From Anarhynchus alexandrinus (Eukaryota > Chordata > Aves > Charadriiformes > Charadriidae), in assembly GCA_008711295.1 (NCBI GenBank), contig VUYV01000061.1:2145731-2209730 (forward strand): 64,000 nucleotides of DNA, read 5' to 3'. Below are positions 50,201 to 61,824 of the stretch, in pieces. The position numbers were made by a program, and so were the translations under genes. Within the stretch, counting starts at the first letter, position 1. The number at the start of each line of letters is the position of its first letter. The notes under the pieces are model-generated. The model saw only the letters and a list, made by a program, of their open reading frames with translations, made no database searches and had not been told where the DNA came from.

Positions 50201-53200
50201 GTAGGGTGGGTGGTGTTAAAATTTTCAGTTTCATAGGGTACAATACTAAGTCCAAAATTCTGATGCAGCTTTATCCAAATTAAAGACTTCACTTGACATG
50301 ATACTGCTAGATTACAGAGGAAGTTTAGTAAAAACAATGTTTCAAGCAGGTAATTCAAAAAACCTTTAGGAAACTTCAGCAACATCTAAATAACTAACTT
50401 TGAAGACAGTGTATATAATGTCTTCTCATAAACAGATCAATGTATGGTAATATTTCTATTATGAAACTGATGTTAATTTTCATTTTGAGAGAGAAAAATA
50501 TTTGAAAGCATTTGACAGTGGAACTCATTTAAGAAACAAATGTATAAACATCTCATACATTATATTCCTCTTGCCTCCAGCACTCACGTTTATTTCTACT
50601 CACTATTGGCCACAACTCAGTTGTCTAAAAGGAGATGTTTACTGCTCCTCATCTCTCTCACTCTGCCATTTGAGCCTCACTCCTTCACACTTACAGGCTC
50701 ACAGCCTTGTATATATAGTATTCTTCTTCCCTCCAAAATGAAGCTCAGCTACAGAATCTTCTCAAGAGTATTTTACCACCTCTAGATGCTTTAGTGTCAA
50801 GAGACTCATGGCATAGAAGTCAGAACCGTCAAGGTGACTGACAGCTGGAGAAGGCTCGAGCATGCCATCTGATAGGAAATCCTCAAAATATGTCTAACGC
50901 CTCAGCCCTGGCAGCCTCAGAAGCTGAAACAGTGTCTATCAAGATACCAAAAAGAATAAAAATCCTGATATTTTACCAAGCTTGACAAGTCTCAGGTCCA
51001 ACAGCAAATATCCCGCATAGCACCTCAACAGTCTTTCATAGACAAGAAGCCAGGAATCAGACACATGCTTCCCTTTCGGAATCGTGGTTTTCTTGCAGCA
51101 TAAAGTGGAAAAAAGTTCAAAGCTCCTTCCGTCTGACAGTTTAGTTTTCTACTGACTTTAAAAAAAAATCATAAATACCTAAGGCTCATGGGTTATACGC
51201 TATACTGTAGAACATGATAGATATCAAGAACACATGGGCAAATTCCAAGAACACTCAATGAGGTGATTACTTTTCTAAATAAAGTTTTGAAATATTTGTA
51301 TCATCCCTACATCCACCTATGGTAGGCATAGCCAGACCAATGCTGGCATCTGGTTAAGTTAGGCACAAGGTAAGCATGCTAACGCAGGTACAGTTTTCTA
51401 AAATGTTACTGCAAGTTTCAGCCTGAAGTACCTGCATGGGCAATGTGCATAAAACCTAAAAGCGAAAGCATATTCATTCAGATCCTGACCCCAGCTACTT
51501 CAGAGAATCCCAGAACACGCATCAATCTTTCTAACCAACTACCAGTCTCACATCCATGTGATAATCCCTCCTAAGAATTCCTGCACATCACAGAAACAAG
51601 GAACTTCTCTAAACTCACATGGGGCTTAGAATTTTGATTCATAATTCCTGGCATTCCAGGGACACTCTTACAAACACAGCTAATTGTTTATAGGCAATAT
51701 TGCAGCGCAAGATCATCTACCTCTATGCATCGGCAACAGACTATTCCCTCTGCCTTTCCCCCCAGCTCCATGACACCACAGACATGGCATTAGCCAGAAT
51801 TACCCTAAAAACATGGCCTGGTTGTATAAACAGTTACTTATACTCAGAGCTTCAGAGAAATGAAGGAAATTCAGACACATTCTATACATGAAGATAAACT
51901 GGTTTATTATGCCATCTATTGAATTTGCCTTGTGAATATTTTTGTTTTCTATGTTTACTTCCACTATTCTACAGTTCGTCTTATTTATACCAATCTCTGC
52001 CTTAGTTTTACTAACTAATTGGACTAACTTATATAACTTAATAATTCCTGAGGCATTAACTTCCACGGTTTAATTGCTGACAGTGTTAGAAAAGCACTTT
52101 CTAAAAACATTTTAAAAGCCATGATTTATAGCATGAATGCAAAACAAAAGCAACTGCACAGCTAAGAGCTTTTGATGAACGCTAAAACGCCATTAAAATA
52201 CTGTTCATAGTCTATGTGATACAGTCAATTTTATCATTCTTTCCATGAATGTAATTGCTTCATCTGAATATGCTGACAGAGGTACAAGTCCATGGATTGT
52301 TGGTGCTTGCAGAACTGTATCATTTTTTAAATATAGTAGTGTATGAAAAAAATACAGAAAGCCAGTGTGCTTTACAAATCAAGATCATAAAAATGAACTT
52401 GGCTGAGGCTGTCTCTTTGAAGATTTTGAATCATGCCCCAGGTAAGTCAGAAGGAAAAAGGATGAGGAAATTGTCTGTGACACAAACACTGAAGTACAAA
52501 ATACATTAAACAATGCTAGCACAATCAAGACTCACTTGATGCAGGAATAAAGCTGTTTTACAAAGTGAGAGTGAGGAGTTCAATATCAGAAGAAACTAAT
52601 TGTACTATTTAAAAACAAGATAAAACTATCCCTCCTCTGACTTTCTTTTTATTATTTGATGATGAATTAATATAAGCTTATTCGATCTGTATCCATCACC
52701 ACTAAAAGAGCATTTCCAAGATCTACCAAACCCGTACAACTCATGATTTTGCTTCCATTGGTCCTGTTATTCCAAAAGATAATACATCATTCTGATTGTC
52801 CTATGAAAGTTGCATTGTGCATTACAGCATTAGACAGAGCAGCAGCAATACAGTTTGTCACTGCCTAAGGAAAAGTTCAGTTTTTTAAAAAAAAACACAA
52901 CAAAAACCAAACCACAACGTTTGGTACCAAGTAGCATGTACACAACAAAATGTACCCTGGTTATAACCCAAACAGGTTGGTTAAGGATCTCCTCTGAAAT
53001 GAGAGAAGAAATTGTATTTGCTTTAACTAGGGAGCTGTTCCACGTAATATGAAAGAACATGATACAAAATAAACCAAAATGAGAAGGAAGTTCAAGGAAC
53101 CAACAGAGCTACAGATACAAGAGGAAAGCAGGACAGAGAAAGAAGGGGCTGAGGAATGAGGAGTCTGAAAGGGGAAGGAAGGAAAAAACTGAGATGATGC

Positions 53201-55334
53201 CGAAATATCCTGCAGCAGTGCAGAATTTAGGCAGACATGAATATACTTCGGTGAGAAAGGATCACCTTGACCACCTGCAAGGATAGAAGCCCAAGAATCT
53301 GAGCAACAATGCATATTTTTCACTCTTGGCATTGCAGGGCTCAGCATGTGTTTGAATAAGGATTACAGAGTAGAAAAAGATGCCATAATTAAAAAAGACC
53401 TTGCTTCAACATGAATTAACAGATTAGCATTATCAGAACAACAGTGCAGTTAGAAATTTCATTAGGAAAGGAGCAGCCACGTGTAGCAATTGTTCACAGA
53501 AGGGAAACCCCGTGATTTGAGCATCTTCTGACAGAGACAACGTTCTCAAATATGAGAGAGAAAAAGAGGACAAAACAAGAGATGGTCTGAGGAAAAAAAT
53601 ATACACAGAGTATCCCTGAAGCGCCCCTATAAATGGATGGCACTCACCTTCTCAGTTCTCCCCATTCCTGCCTAGTCTTTTTTTTTTTTTTTATTTCTTC
53701 AGGTATGTTGAAGAACATTTAACGTCCATTAGAGATTAACTTCTTGTCAACATTACAGAAACTTTTTACACCAACGACAGACTCCACAGGTTCTGAAGCT
53801 TCTCATCTATTTTAGGCTGGAATCGCAAAGGCATTGTCCAACAGTGAGGTAAGTATGATATGCCAACACAGTAATAAAATATGTCAAAACAAACATACTA
53901 GAACAATAGCCACTAGTGAAGTTAAGCAGGAGATGGAGTTGGTCCACTTAATAAGTGTCTACAAATATAAAATATGCTTTTCCAAAAGTCTTCCAAGAAT
54001 TTTAGAGAGTCCTAGTTACGTGCAATAATTGTGAAGTAGATCAAGCTAAGAGTAGATATCATGGGTACATAACACAGGAAAGAATTTGCACACTTCAAAG
54101 GCAAGTTTGCCTACATCAGGCAATCTCCACAGATTTCCTGTATATTCAGAGTGACAGAAGCACCTTCAGACTGCTTTAGGAATTCTGTATCATCTCTGGA
54201 GCCATGTAATAACTGCAGGCAGATAACCACTGCAAGACTGATGGATATGAGGATCTTGCTTATCCACACCTCGCTCTGGTAACACATGTAGATGTCTGTT
54301 CTCAGAGGTGACATAATTTTCTTTTTACTACAGATGTAATTTGAACATGAACTGAAGAAACTTAGCTGTTAAGAAGAACAAAACCTAATAGAACAGAAGC
54401 ATCATTCTATTGCAACTGCTGAATGTAAAAATTGGCTTGCAGTAGGATACAGAGGAATAGTCTGAATTACTTTTTATGTTTATAGAAGCAAGGCCCAGAA
54501 ATTAAAATTTAATAGATAAATGCCCAAGTCAAGATAAAGCTACTCTCATGACAAGAGGCTGAATTCTAATTGAGAATTGTAACAACAAAAATGTAACTTC
54601 ACCAGTTTAGAGAACACTAGACAACTAGATGCAAAACCAGCAAATTATTCCATGTTGAACAGAATTGACAAACTTCAAAACACACAAAGAAACACAATGC
54701 ATCTCTAGTACTAGTTGTCACCACACCTGAAAAACATCTTTTCTCCAGGCAATGACAAGAACGAAGCAACAATTTCACTTTGCCATGATCCGCCTTTAGG
54801 ATCATTCCTTGCTCCATGCCACTCTTGCGTCAGACTAAAACATGTGACCTTGCAAGTAACAGAACATACAAGGCCAGGGAAGAAAAACTCTTTTGCCTGC
54901 ACTAAATGAAAACAGGTAGTAAAGGCTGAGCCCAGGGAATAACATATGTTGTGGATAATAGTGAGTACCCACTTCCTGGCAGATTTACACAATAGAGTTC
55001 ACACGTCAGCAACTGTTTGCCTATAATATAAATTCAAATTGACAAGACTGAGGTATTATGGAACAGCATTTATCTCAAAATTGTTGGGAGAAGTAATTTC
55101 ATTTCTTATGATTAATTTCATTTATATGTTAGCATTTTAACCAGATACATTATTGATCTTTGCTCCATCCAATTTCAGCTTCTGTACTACGGAGAAAGCA
55201 ATCTGAAAAATATCACTCCTGGCTTTTTTTTTTTTTTAAGTACAAGGTTATCTGAAACATGTCTAAGGACAACATTTCATTGTATTAGACATCCTATCAG
55301 AGGAACACATTCTGGAACAAGCAACTGCTTTTGA
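44300..55334. other. AT-rich intergenic sequence
   Basis: No gene, LTR or LINE is recognised. Open frames are at most 106 codons. Two neighbouring frames at 49097-49378 and 49410-49688 (93 and 92 codons) show no known domains. A T16-type run lies near 53677-53693. Confidence 0.6.
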
Positions 55335-55555
55335 GGAATACGTTACTGGAAAAGTCAGCTTTTCTAGAGTTTGACTAGAATAGCTAGAAAACTTTTCTAG
55401 TTTTTCTAGATACTGTGCTTTCATCTCTGCTTCACTGGAAAAAGGCAAACATGGAAGCATTGATGACAGTCCTGGTACACTGAAAAAAAAAAAAGAAAAA
55501 GGAAAAAAAAAGACCGCTACGAACCCGGGGGAAACCACCCAACAAGAAAAGAGAG
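55335..55555. repeat. left copy of a 220-bp duplication (contig end)
   Basis: Matches 55557-55775 almost exactly up to the A-rich run. Its last 45 bases then differ at roughly a quarter of positions. A sudden loss of accuracy after a homopolymer at a contig end is typical of poor read quality. Confidence 0.8.
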
Positions 55556-55556
55556 N
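55556..55556. other. single-N assembly junction
   Basis: It lies between the two copies of the 220-bp sequence. Confidence 0.85.
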
Positions 55557-55775
55557 GGAATACGTTACTGGAAAAGTCAGCTTTTCTAGAGTTTGACTAG
55601 AATAGCTAGAAAACTTTTCTAGTTTTTCTAGATACTGTGCTTTCATCTCTGCTTCACTGGAAAAAGGCAAACATGGAAGCATTGATGACAGTCCTGGTAC
55701 ACTGAAAAAAAAAAAGAAAAAGGAAAAAAAAAGACTGCTACGTATCTGGGTGAAACCACCTTTCAAGCACAGAGG
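55557..55775. repeat. right copy of the 220-bp duplication
   Basis: Repeats 55335-55555 with a one-base difference in A-run length, and continues into new sequence. The 167-codon minus-strand frame spanning the junction exists only because of the duplication. Confidence 0.8.
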
Positions 55776-56994
55776 GTGCTTCCAAACATATACCAGCCAC
55801 AGCTGTCACTCTGCAGAACAGTGTCTTTCACTCTAAGACAGTATCATTTGACAGCTGCTATTAATATTATGAATACCATGATTGTCCCGTTACTTTCATC
55901 TGACAGTCTCTGAAGCATAATAAGGAGCCAGCCTTTAAAAAAAAGAAAAAAAAGGAAAAAATGTAATGAAACGAGCACCACCAGAAAGCACACTGACATA
56001 CTAACAATGTCATCCTAACTCTGAGGTGGTCAACAAGCATGAACAGCACATAGGTGAGCCTAGGCTGCTGTTTAGTTTTATTTGGATAGGCAGCAGGATT
56101 CGTAGCTGTTTGAGAATCTTTATTCACTGTTTCACTCTCCCATTTTTGGGATGCATCCAGTTCTAAAACCCTGGATAAAGACACTATAAACAGGTTTCAC
56201 TATGCAGATGCCTCAAAAGAGATGGAGAGGGGCAAATGACAGCATTCTCCTTGTTTTGCAGTAGCTCTGATTAGTGGCCAGCAAGATGAGGATCCCACTG
56301 AAAAAGGCACTACATAAAGGAAGAATAAAAGAGTTCTTTCCCAAGAACTTACAGTGAAGACAGACAAAGAATCAGGAAATTACTCAAGTAATCTGCAAGC
56401 CAAAGGACAAAGAAAGTCACATCTCTTCCACGAATTGTTTCTAGACACAGAAACAACACTCTCCTACCAGTTTTGGCTTCCCACAGGAAAAAGAGGTACC
56501 TCTGATCTTTGCAGTACCAGTGTCAGTGGATGTTCACATCCCAGATTCAAACTGTTCTGCACTGCTGAGCTCTTCCTGATCTTCGTGACTACTGCCAAAG
56601 TCAGCATTTTTCCTGTGGAAGGCAGCCCTTGGCAGTAACAATCTGCTTCTGATAATTAAAATGTCTGACATCACACTTATCCATTCTCTGGTCTTATGCA
56701 ACTTTCTCATGGGCAGCCATTCTACATAGTCACGTTAAAATTCCCACCACCACATCATGACACTACTTTGCAGCACCACTTTTTTAATTCTGTTGTCTCC
56801 AACTAGTAATAAGCATTATTGGCCAAAATTTAACCCATTAATTGAAATGCAGCTAGCTACGCTGTTCAGGTGGGACTCTTAATTTCGAGTTTCAGAAACT
56901 GCCTGCAGTGAAGCGTTACAGTCAACTAAAACATGCCAGTATCATTTTATCTGATTTTTCTTTTTTGACTCGAGCTCACTACGTGGAAACGAAG

Positions 56995-57007
56995 CGCCAT
57001 CTCATGG
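56995..57007 (-). promoter_or_regulatory. candidate CTCF-binding motif
   Basis: The minus strand reads CCATGAGATGGCG, matching 11 of 13 CTCF core positions. It lies inside a small CpG-richer patch about 3-4 kb upstream of the AADAT CpG island. It is weak evidence on its own. Confidence 0.25.
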
Positions 57008-57490
57008 TCAAGGAGAGCCGGTGCGAGCCCGCAGCCCAGGCTTTTCAAAGCCAACCTTTCATCCCCTGGACCACCACCACGGAGGTTTTAAACCTTCTAG
57101 TAGTTTTACTCCCGACTAGGTCCTCTGTAGACAGTATCATATTTTTCGAACTCACATTTAATAGATCTGAAGTTATCACTTCAAATAGGACACTCAACAA
57201 ATCTTAGAGAATAAACATGCTTTGAAACTAGAAAAAATACTGTATCCCATGCTACATTGCAGTTTCTTAGGGTTATTTACACTTTACACCAAAATTGATA
57301 CAGTTGTAAAACAGCATCTCGGTTGAATTTTGGTGTTTACTGTCTCAATTCTTTGCTCTACTCTTGGTCCTCTTAAAAGGAATACTGTTTTGATATTTCT
57401 GAAGTCCTTTAGGGTAGAAGGAAATAGTTCAGGAACAGGAACATTATTTACCTAGTATCCTTGTTCTCTTAAGTCCGATTCCTTTAGGGG

Positions 57491-57537
57491 GTTTTCTTGT
57501 TTGTTTGTTTGTTTTGGGTTTTTTTGGTTGTTTTTTT
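57491..57537. repeat. TTTG simple repeat
   Basis: Repeated TTTG units passing into T-rich sequence. Confidence 0.75.
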
Positions 57538-58406
57538 AGCACATAACCATATCTAGCACAGCATCACCATGTAGAGGTTTTGGAGAGAGGAAGAGTACAT
57601 TTTCAGACGACAGCAGATATTTCTCATTAGAAACCAATGCTTCATGAATTATCCAAGAATAGCACCAAATAAGTGCCACTGTTCTAAGTGTTCACGTAAT
57701 ACACAAAGACAGCAAGGCAATAACTTATTCTTACACAGTAGGAAAACAGAGCACTAGACTTGTGGTTGCTAAGGAATAGAAACAGTGATGCAGACATCTG
57801 CCATATGAATCCAGCTGTGATAAGCATCCAAACATTTGAACGCTTTCTAATTTATTTTTAATTTGTTTCAACAGGATGACACTGGAATTGGCTAAGAGAC
57901 CAGACAAAGCCCACAGAAATCAATGGAAATCTTTCTTTTGACTTCTCTGGGCTTTGGTCTGTACCATGAATTGCAACACTGACAGCCTGGAAATGAAAAA
58001 ACAACATTACACAAAAAGCAACTCAGATCCAATTGGTGTTTTCACAGCCAGGTCCCCACAGAAGTTTGGTGTCTCTCCAGTTGTGGCTGCTTGGAGATAG
58101 CCAATATACTCGGTGGTTTTCTTCAGGTTGTCATTCTCCAGGTTATTTCATATTTATATACTGATCTTTTATTTTTGTCTGTACATCACATTATTAGAAG
58201 ATAATTACCTAAATTTGAAATTCTTCAGGCCATGGAAGTTAGTAACGAAATTTGATTTTCAGTGTAACAGTGTTCACATACCAACTAAGCAAACAATCCT
58301 TCCTCACCTACATCAAAAACTAGGAAGGAACGCCATTTCTACTTCAATACACGCCATCTAAATATGGAGCCTTTCAGCAGATCCAAACACTGCACAGGCA
58401 CACACC

Positions 58407-58447
58407 AAAAAAAAAAAAAAAGAGAGAAAAAGAAAAGAGGAAAAAAG
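58407..58447. repeat. A-rich / AG-rich simple sequence
   Basis: A run of 15 or more A followed by GAGAGAAAAAG-like sequence. Confidence 0.75.
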
Positions 58448-58990
58448 GTATCTTGCTATGGCACCTCCTCTTTTTTCTAGAGCCATTTCGCTCCCACACC
58501 TCAGCTTTGCCTAGAGCAAGTTTTAGAAGGTGTCAGTTAAAAAGTGGCACTGGGAACCTTAAAGCCTGGTATTTTACTGATTTAAAGCCTAGAAATGCTC
58601 CAGTGCTCATACCTTCCAGCATTTTTACTCTCCTGCCTCCAAGCTAACTAGGAAAACTTACATGTTGCAAAGCATCCCTGATTTCCCATGTCCTTGCACT
58701 GTTTTTGCAGACTGCTTTACACCTAGACCCGTCTCTTCCATTTTCCACTCAGAAGCAAGGACCACGGCAGCCCTGAAGGACTAAAGTCCAAAGCCATGAC
58801 TAGAAAATGAAACTTGTGTCTCTGGACCTTTCTAACTAGCAGCAGCTACAGTCACATGTGTTGCCCAAACAACAGCACGTGACAGCCAGAGAAGAGGGGA
58901 CATGTACAACACACAATTGATCCTGCTTTTCCTTGCACTGATCTTGCTCATCTGTGAAAGAATTTTAATTTCAGCGCTGGTTTTAATTTG

Positions 58991-59678
58991 CAGCCCTGAG
59001 AAGGACTTTGGGGTGTTGGTGGATGAGAAGCTCAACATGAGCTGGCAATGTGCACTCGCAGTCCAGAAAGCCAACAGCATCCTTGGCGGCATCAAAAGAA
59101 GTGTGGCCAGCAGGTCAAGGGAGGCGGTTCTGCCCCTGTACTCCACTCTCGTGAGACCCCACCTGGAGTACTGCGTCCAGATCTGGGGCCCCCAACATAA
59201 GAAGGACATGGACCTGTTGAAGCGGGTCCAGAGGAGGGTGATGAAGCTGATCAGAGTGCTGGAGCACCTCTCCTATGAAGACAGGCTGAGAGAGTTGGGG
59301 TTGTTCAGCCTGGAGAAGAGGAGGCTCCAGGGAGGTTCTTGCAGTGGTCCTCCAGTACTTAAAGGGGACCTACAGGAAAGATGGGGAGGGACTTTTTATC
59401 AGGGAGTGTAGTGACAGGAAAAGGGGTAACGCTTTAAATTTGAAAGAGGGTAGATTTAGATTAGATATTAGGAAGAAATTTTTCACTATGAGGGTGGTGA
59501 AGCACTGGAACAAATTGCCCAGAGAAGTTATTGATGCCCCATCCCTGGAGGTGTTCAAGGCCAGGTTGGATGGGGCTTTGAGCAACCTGGTCTCATGGAA
59601 GGTGTCCCTGCTGGTGGCAGGGGGTTTGGAACTAGTTGATCTTTAAGGTCCCTTTCAACTCTAACTATTCTATGATTC
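58991..59678 (+). mobile_element. CR1 LINE, 5'-truncated, 3' end intact
   Basis: Chicken-repeat-1 family non-LTR retrotransposon. The copy keeps only the C-terminal part of ORF2, downstream of the reverse-transcriptase core. Recognisable segments are DFGVLVDEKLNMSWQ, RPHLEYCVQIWGPQ and LKRVQRRVMKLI, then after a frameshift near 59335-59350 KDGEGLFIRECSDRKRGNAL, HWNKLPREVIDAPSLEVFKA and the short 3' untranslated tail. The element ends with the CR1-typical ATTCTATGATTC instead of a poly(A) tail. Severe 5' truncation is the rule for the family. Despite the frameshift it is well preserved, so the insertion is relatively young. It lies in the same orientation as AADAT, about 0.4 kb before the CpG-rich region. 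Confidence 0.95.
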
Positions 59679-60100
59679 CATGTCCCACTTCACATTTTGA
59701 TCTAAATCCTGCTTCCTTTTATCAGCAGAAGCTTTAGTGAAAACATGAAAAGTGAATTAGAGCATAATTCAGTTGAAAACAAGAATGTTTTTGCTGTGCT
59801 TTAACTGAAGCCAGTTCCTTCATCCCGTGCGGCTCCAGAAGATCAAGCCCCAACGAGTGCTGGGGGCACAGACTGTTCGCACTGCTGCTTTATAAAGCTT
59901 AGAGCAGAAAGAAAATGGTACCCCTGGTTACCCCGTTATCGCCACCCTAGTGAGGTCTGCAAGACACCACCAGGTTCAATTCTCCCCCTCCACAGTGCTG
60001 CCTCTCTTTAGCCATTTATAAACTATTAATTTCATTTAAAACCTGCTGTATTGACCAAACCCGCCGGCTCCGCTACTCAGAACCTTCCAGAGAAAAGGAA
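59679..60100. other. short spacer between CR1 and the CpG-rich region
   Basis: No feature is recognised. GC content begins to rise from about 59820. Confidence 0.5.
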
Positions 60101-60840
60101 AGCGACCAGAAGTGTCACATTCTCCCCCGTTTCCCCCCCGCCCCCCCTTTGCTTCCCCTCCCGGGCGGCGGCCGNNNNNNNNNNNNNNNNNNNNNNNNNN
60201 NNNNNNNNNNNNNNNNNNNNNNNNNNNNNNNNNNNNNNNNNNNNNNNNNNNNNNNNNNNNNNNNNNNNNNNNNNNNNNNNNNNNNNNNNNNNNNNNNNNN
60301 NNNNNNNNNNNNNNNNNNNNNNNNNNNNNNNNNNNNNNNNNNNNNNNNNNNNNNNNNNNNNNNNNNNNNNNNNNNNNNNNNNNNNNNNNNNNNNNNNNNN
60401 NNNNNGGGCGGCCCGGCCAACGGCCGCCACCGGCCCCTCCGCCGTGAGGGGCCGCGCGGCGCGGCGGGTGGAGGAAGACGGTCTGGGGTTGGGTCGCGTC
60501 GGTCCGGGGCGGCCTTGGGGGACACCGTCCCCGCGGCGTGCCCCCACCGGGAATAAAGGGGGGGAGGGTTCCGTGAGGCGTCCCGGACATCGCCTCGGGG
60601 AGGTGGGGGGTGGCGAGGCGCAGCCTCCGTTATGCCCTAAAAGAAAGCCGGAGCCAACCTGGCGGCCCCCCCGCTCTGGGGGGAGGTGGCGGTCAGAAGA
60701 GCAGCCGAAGCCATGCCTGAAAGGCTGGAGCAATCCCGTGTGTACAGCCCGCACCGCCACGGCAGGGCCTTGGTGTGCCGCTGCTGGGGGAAGCGCGCTT
60801 GAGGGTGAGGGGAGTTAAGAACGGTATTTTTAGGGAGCAT
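60101..60840 (+). promoter_or_regulatory. AADAT: CpG-rich probable AADAT promoter, core missing
   Basis: Very GC-rich, CpG-dense sequence flanks a 231-base N run. A GC box, GGGGCGGCC (possible Sp1 site), lies at 60506-60514, with many further CG-rich words. It sits about 0.9-1.6 kb upstream of the first AADAT coding exon, where a promoter and non-coding first exon are expected. The exact transcription start and first exon cannot be placed because sequence is missing. The island could also drive a divergent minus-strand transcript. Large open frames called across it consist mostly of undetermined residues and are not genes. Confidence 0.65.
60175..60405. other. assembly gap, 231 N
   Basis: Undetermined bases inside the most GC-rich stretch of the window. 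Its length suggests an estimated gap, unlike the four single-N joins. Confidence 0.95.
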
Positions 60841-61755
60841 GAGGGTTGTTTTGTTTGTTTGGTTTTTTTTTTAAGCCGCCTTGCTCGACAGATCGTTTTT
60901 AATAACTCCCAGCACATGCGTGTTGAGGTGGCTGCTGGAGGATTATTTGCTGTGAATTCAGTGGAAGCACGCTTGGAGGTGGTGGTCAAGATGACAGGGC
61001 CTCTCCGCCCCTCGCTGCATTCCTGTGCTTTCCTTCCTTATGAAGGAGCAGGTAGCTCCCCTGTGGGAACAGGCCTTGAGGCTTCCCGCAGGACTGCGGT
61101 TCACTAACCACAGAATCTCTATGGGCACCGGGGAAAAAGGGGGGGGAAACATACATCTGAAGTATTCTGAAAGACTTTCTAAATTATCCTTCCTAAGAAA
61201 ACACCTCTAATTTGATGAGTGTTGTGACTTGTAATGATGGCTTGCAATCATTAAAGCACTTCAAATGCAATACTTAATATAGCTAAATAAAGCTGGATTC
61301 TCATTAAAAAAAAAAAAGAGCTGATGGGTGTTTAAGATCTGTCTGATCTTCAAATTTGTAATCTGCCTTTAAAACTCCACAGCTGGCAGTAAAGGGCAAG
61401 GGGGAAAAGGCTTTTTCCTGCTTACCACAGACCAAGTTCCACAGATCAAAGCTGTACTGTTATTTGTGTTTGTCAGAACAGCAGCATGTTGGCCTAATCT
61501 CACAGTGCCAGTGTCATTGGGAGGCTGTGACAGAACCCATGAGTATGAAGTAGAAACCTTTTCTCCGAATTCAAAAAGGAAAATAAATTCCAGCACTGAT
61601 TAACATAAATAAATTGACATTCAATTTATGACAGAGCACACCTATGGAGATGATGAATTGGAAGCATTACTTGTGGTAGATGCACATGCCAAAAGCACGG
61701 GGGTTCCTATTCACTCTTCCAGCTTCATGTCCAACTAATTGCTCTTTTTCCATAG
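60841..61755 (+). other. AADAT: AADAT 5' untranslated / first intron region
   Basis: This lies between the CpG-rich region and the splice acceptor before the start codon. An upstream non-coding exon must splice to the acceptor at 61754-61755, but I cannot fix its donor. An AATAAA at 61286-61291 is followed within 20 bases by an A run (about 61305-61316). Without other retrocopy features this is noted only. Confidence 0.5.
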
Positions 61756-61757
61756 AT

Positions 61758-61824
61758 ATGAATTACTCTCGATTCATCACCACTGTGAGTGCAGCAAGAA
61801 AAGCGTCTCCAATAAGACTTCTGA
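61758..61824 (+). CDS. AADAT: AADAT, kynurenine/alpha-aminoadipate aminotransferase, first coding exon (partial gene)
   Basis: AADAT is a mitochondrial pyridoxal-phosphate-dependent aminotransferase, a homodimer of fold type I. It converts 2-aminoadipate to 2-oxoadipate in lysine breakdown and kynurenine to kynurenic acid in tryptophan breakdown. This exon encodes residues 1-22, starting MNYSRFITTVSAARK, close to the mammalian N-terminus. Its basic residues (R5, R14, K15, R20) suit the mitochondrial import signal. Arg20, known to contact substrate in the human enzyme, is present. The ATG is two bases inside the exon. The upstream acceptor has a good pyrimidine tract (CTCTTTTTCCATAG, AG at 61754-61755), so the open frame extending further left is untranslated intron. 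The donor is GTGAGT at 61825, and the exon ends in phase 1. Confidence 0.93.

Larger units (their letters stand above)
55776..58990. other. intergenic sequence
   Basis: No gene is recognised. There are simple repeats at 57491-57537 (TTTG units) and 58407-58447 (A run then AG-rich). A small CpG-richer patch lies at about 56970-57110. Confidence 0.6.

Noticed and set aside
55263..55766. 167-codon minus-strand frame containing an internal repeated protein segment
   Set aside because: The protein repeat comes only from the assembly duplication around the N at 55556.
58902..59411. 169-codon frame with a hydrophobic N-terminus
   Set aside because: The start is chance sequence upstream of the CR1 insertion. 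Everything recognisable belongs to CR1 ORF2.
60036..60818. Open frames of up to 255 codons in the CpG-rich region
   Set aside because: About 77 of the residues in each are undetermined because of the N gap. The rest is low-complexity translation of a CpG island on both strands.
61286..61316. AATAAA followed by an A run, like a retrocopy tail
   Set aside because: No coding remnant precedes it and no flanking duplication was found. AATAAA and A runs are common in AT-rich DNA.
61680..61757. In-frame N-terminal extension of AADAT (26 extra codons)
   Set aside because: A strong splice acceptor at 61754-61755 lies between this stretch and the conserved start, and known AADAT proteins begin at MNY.
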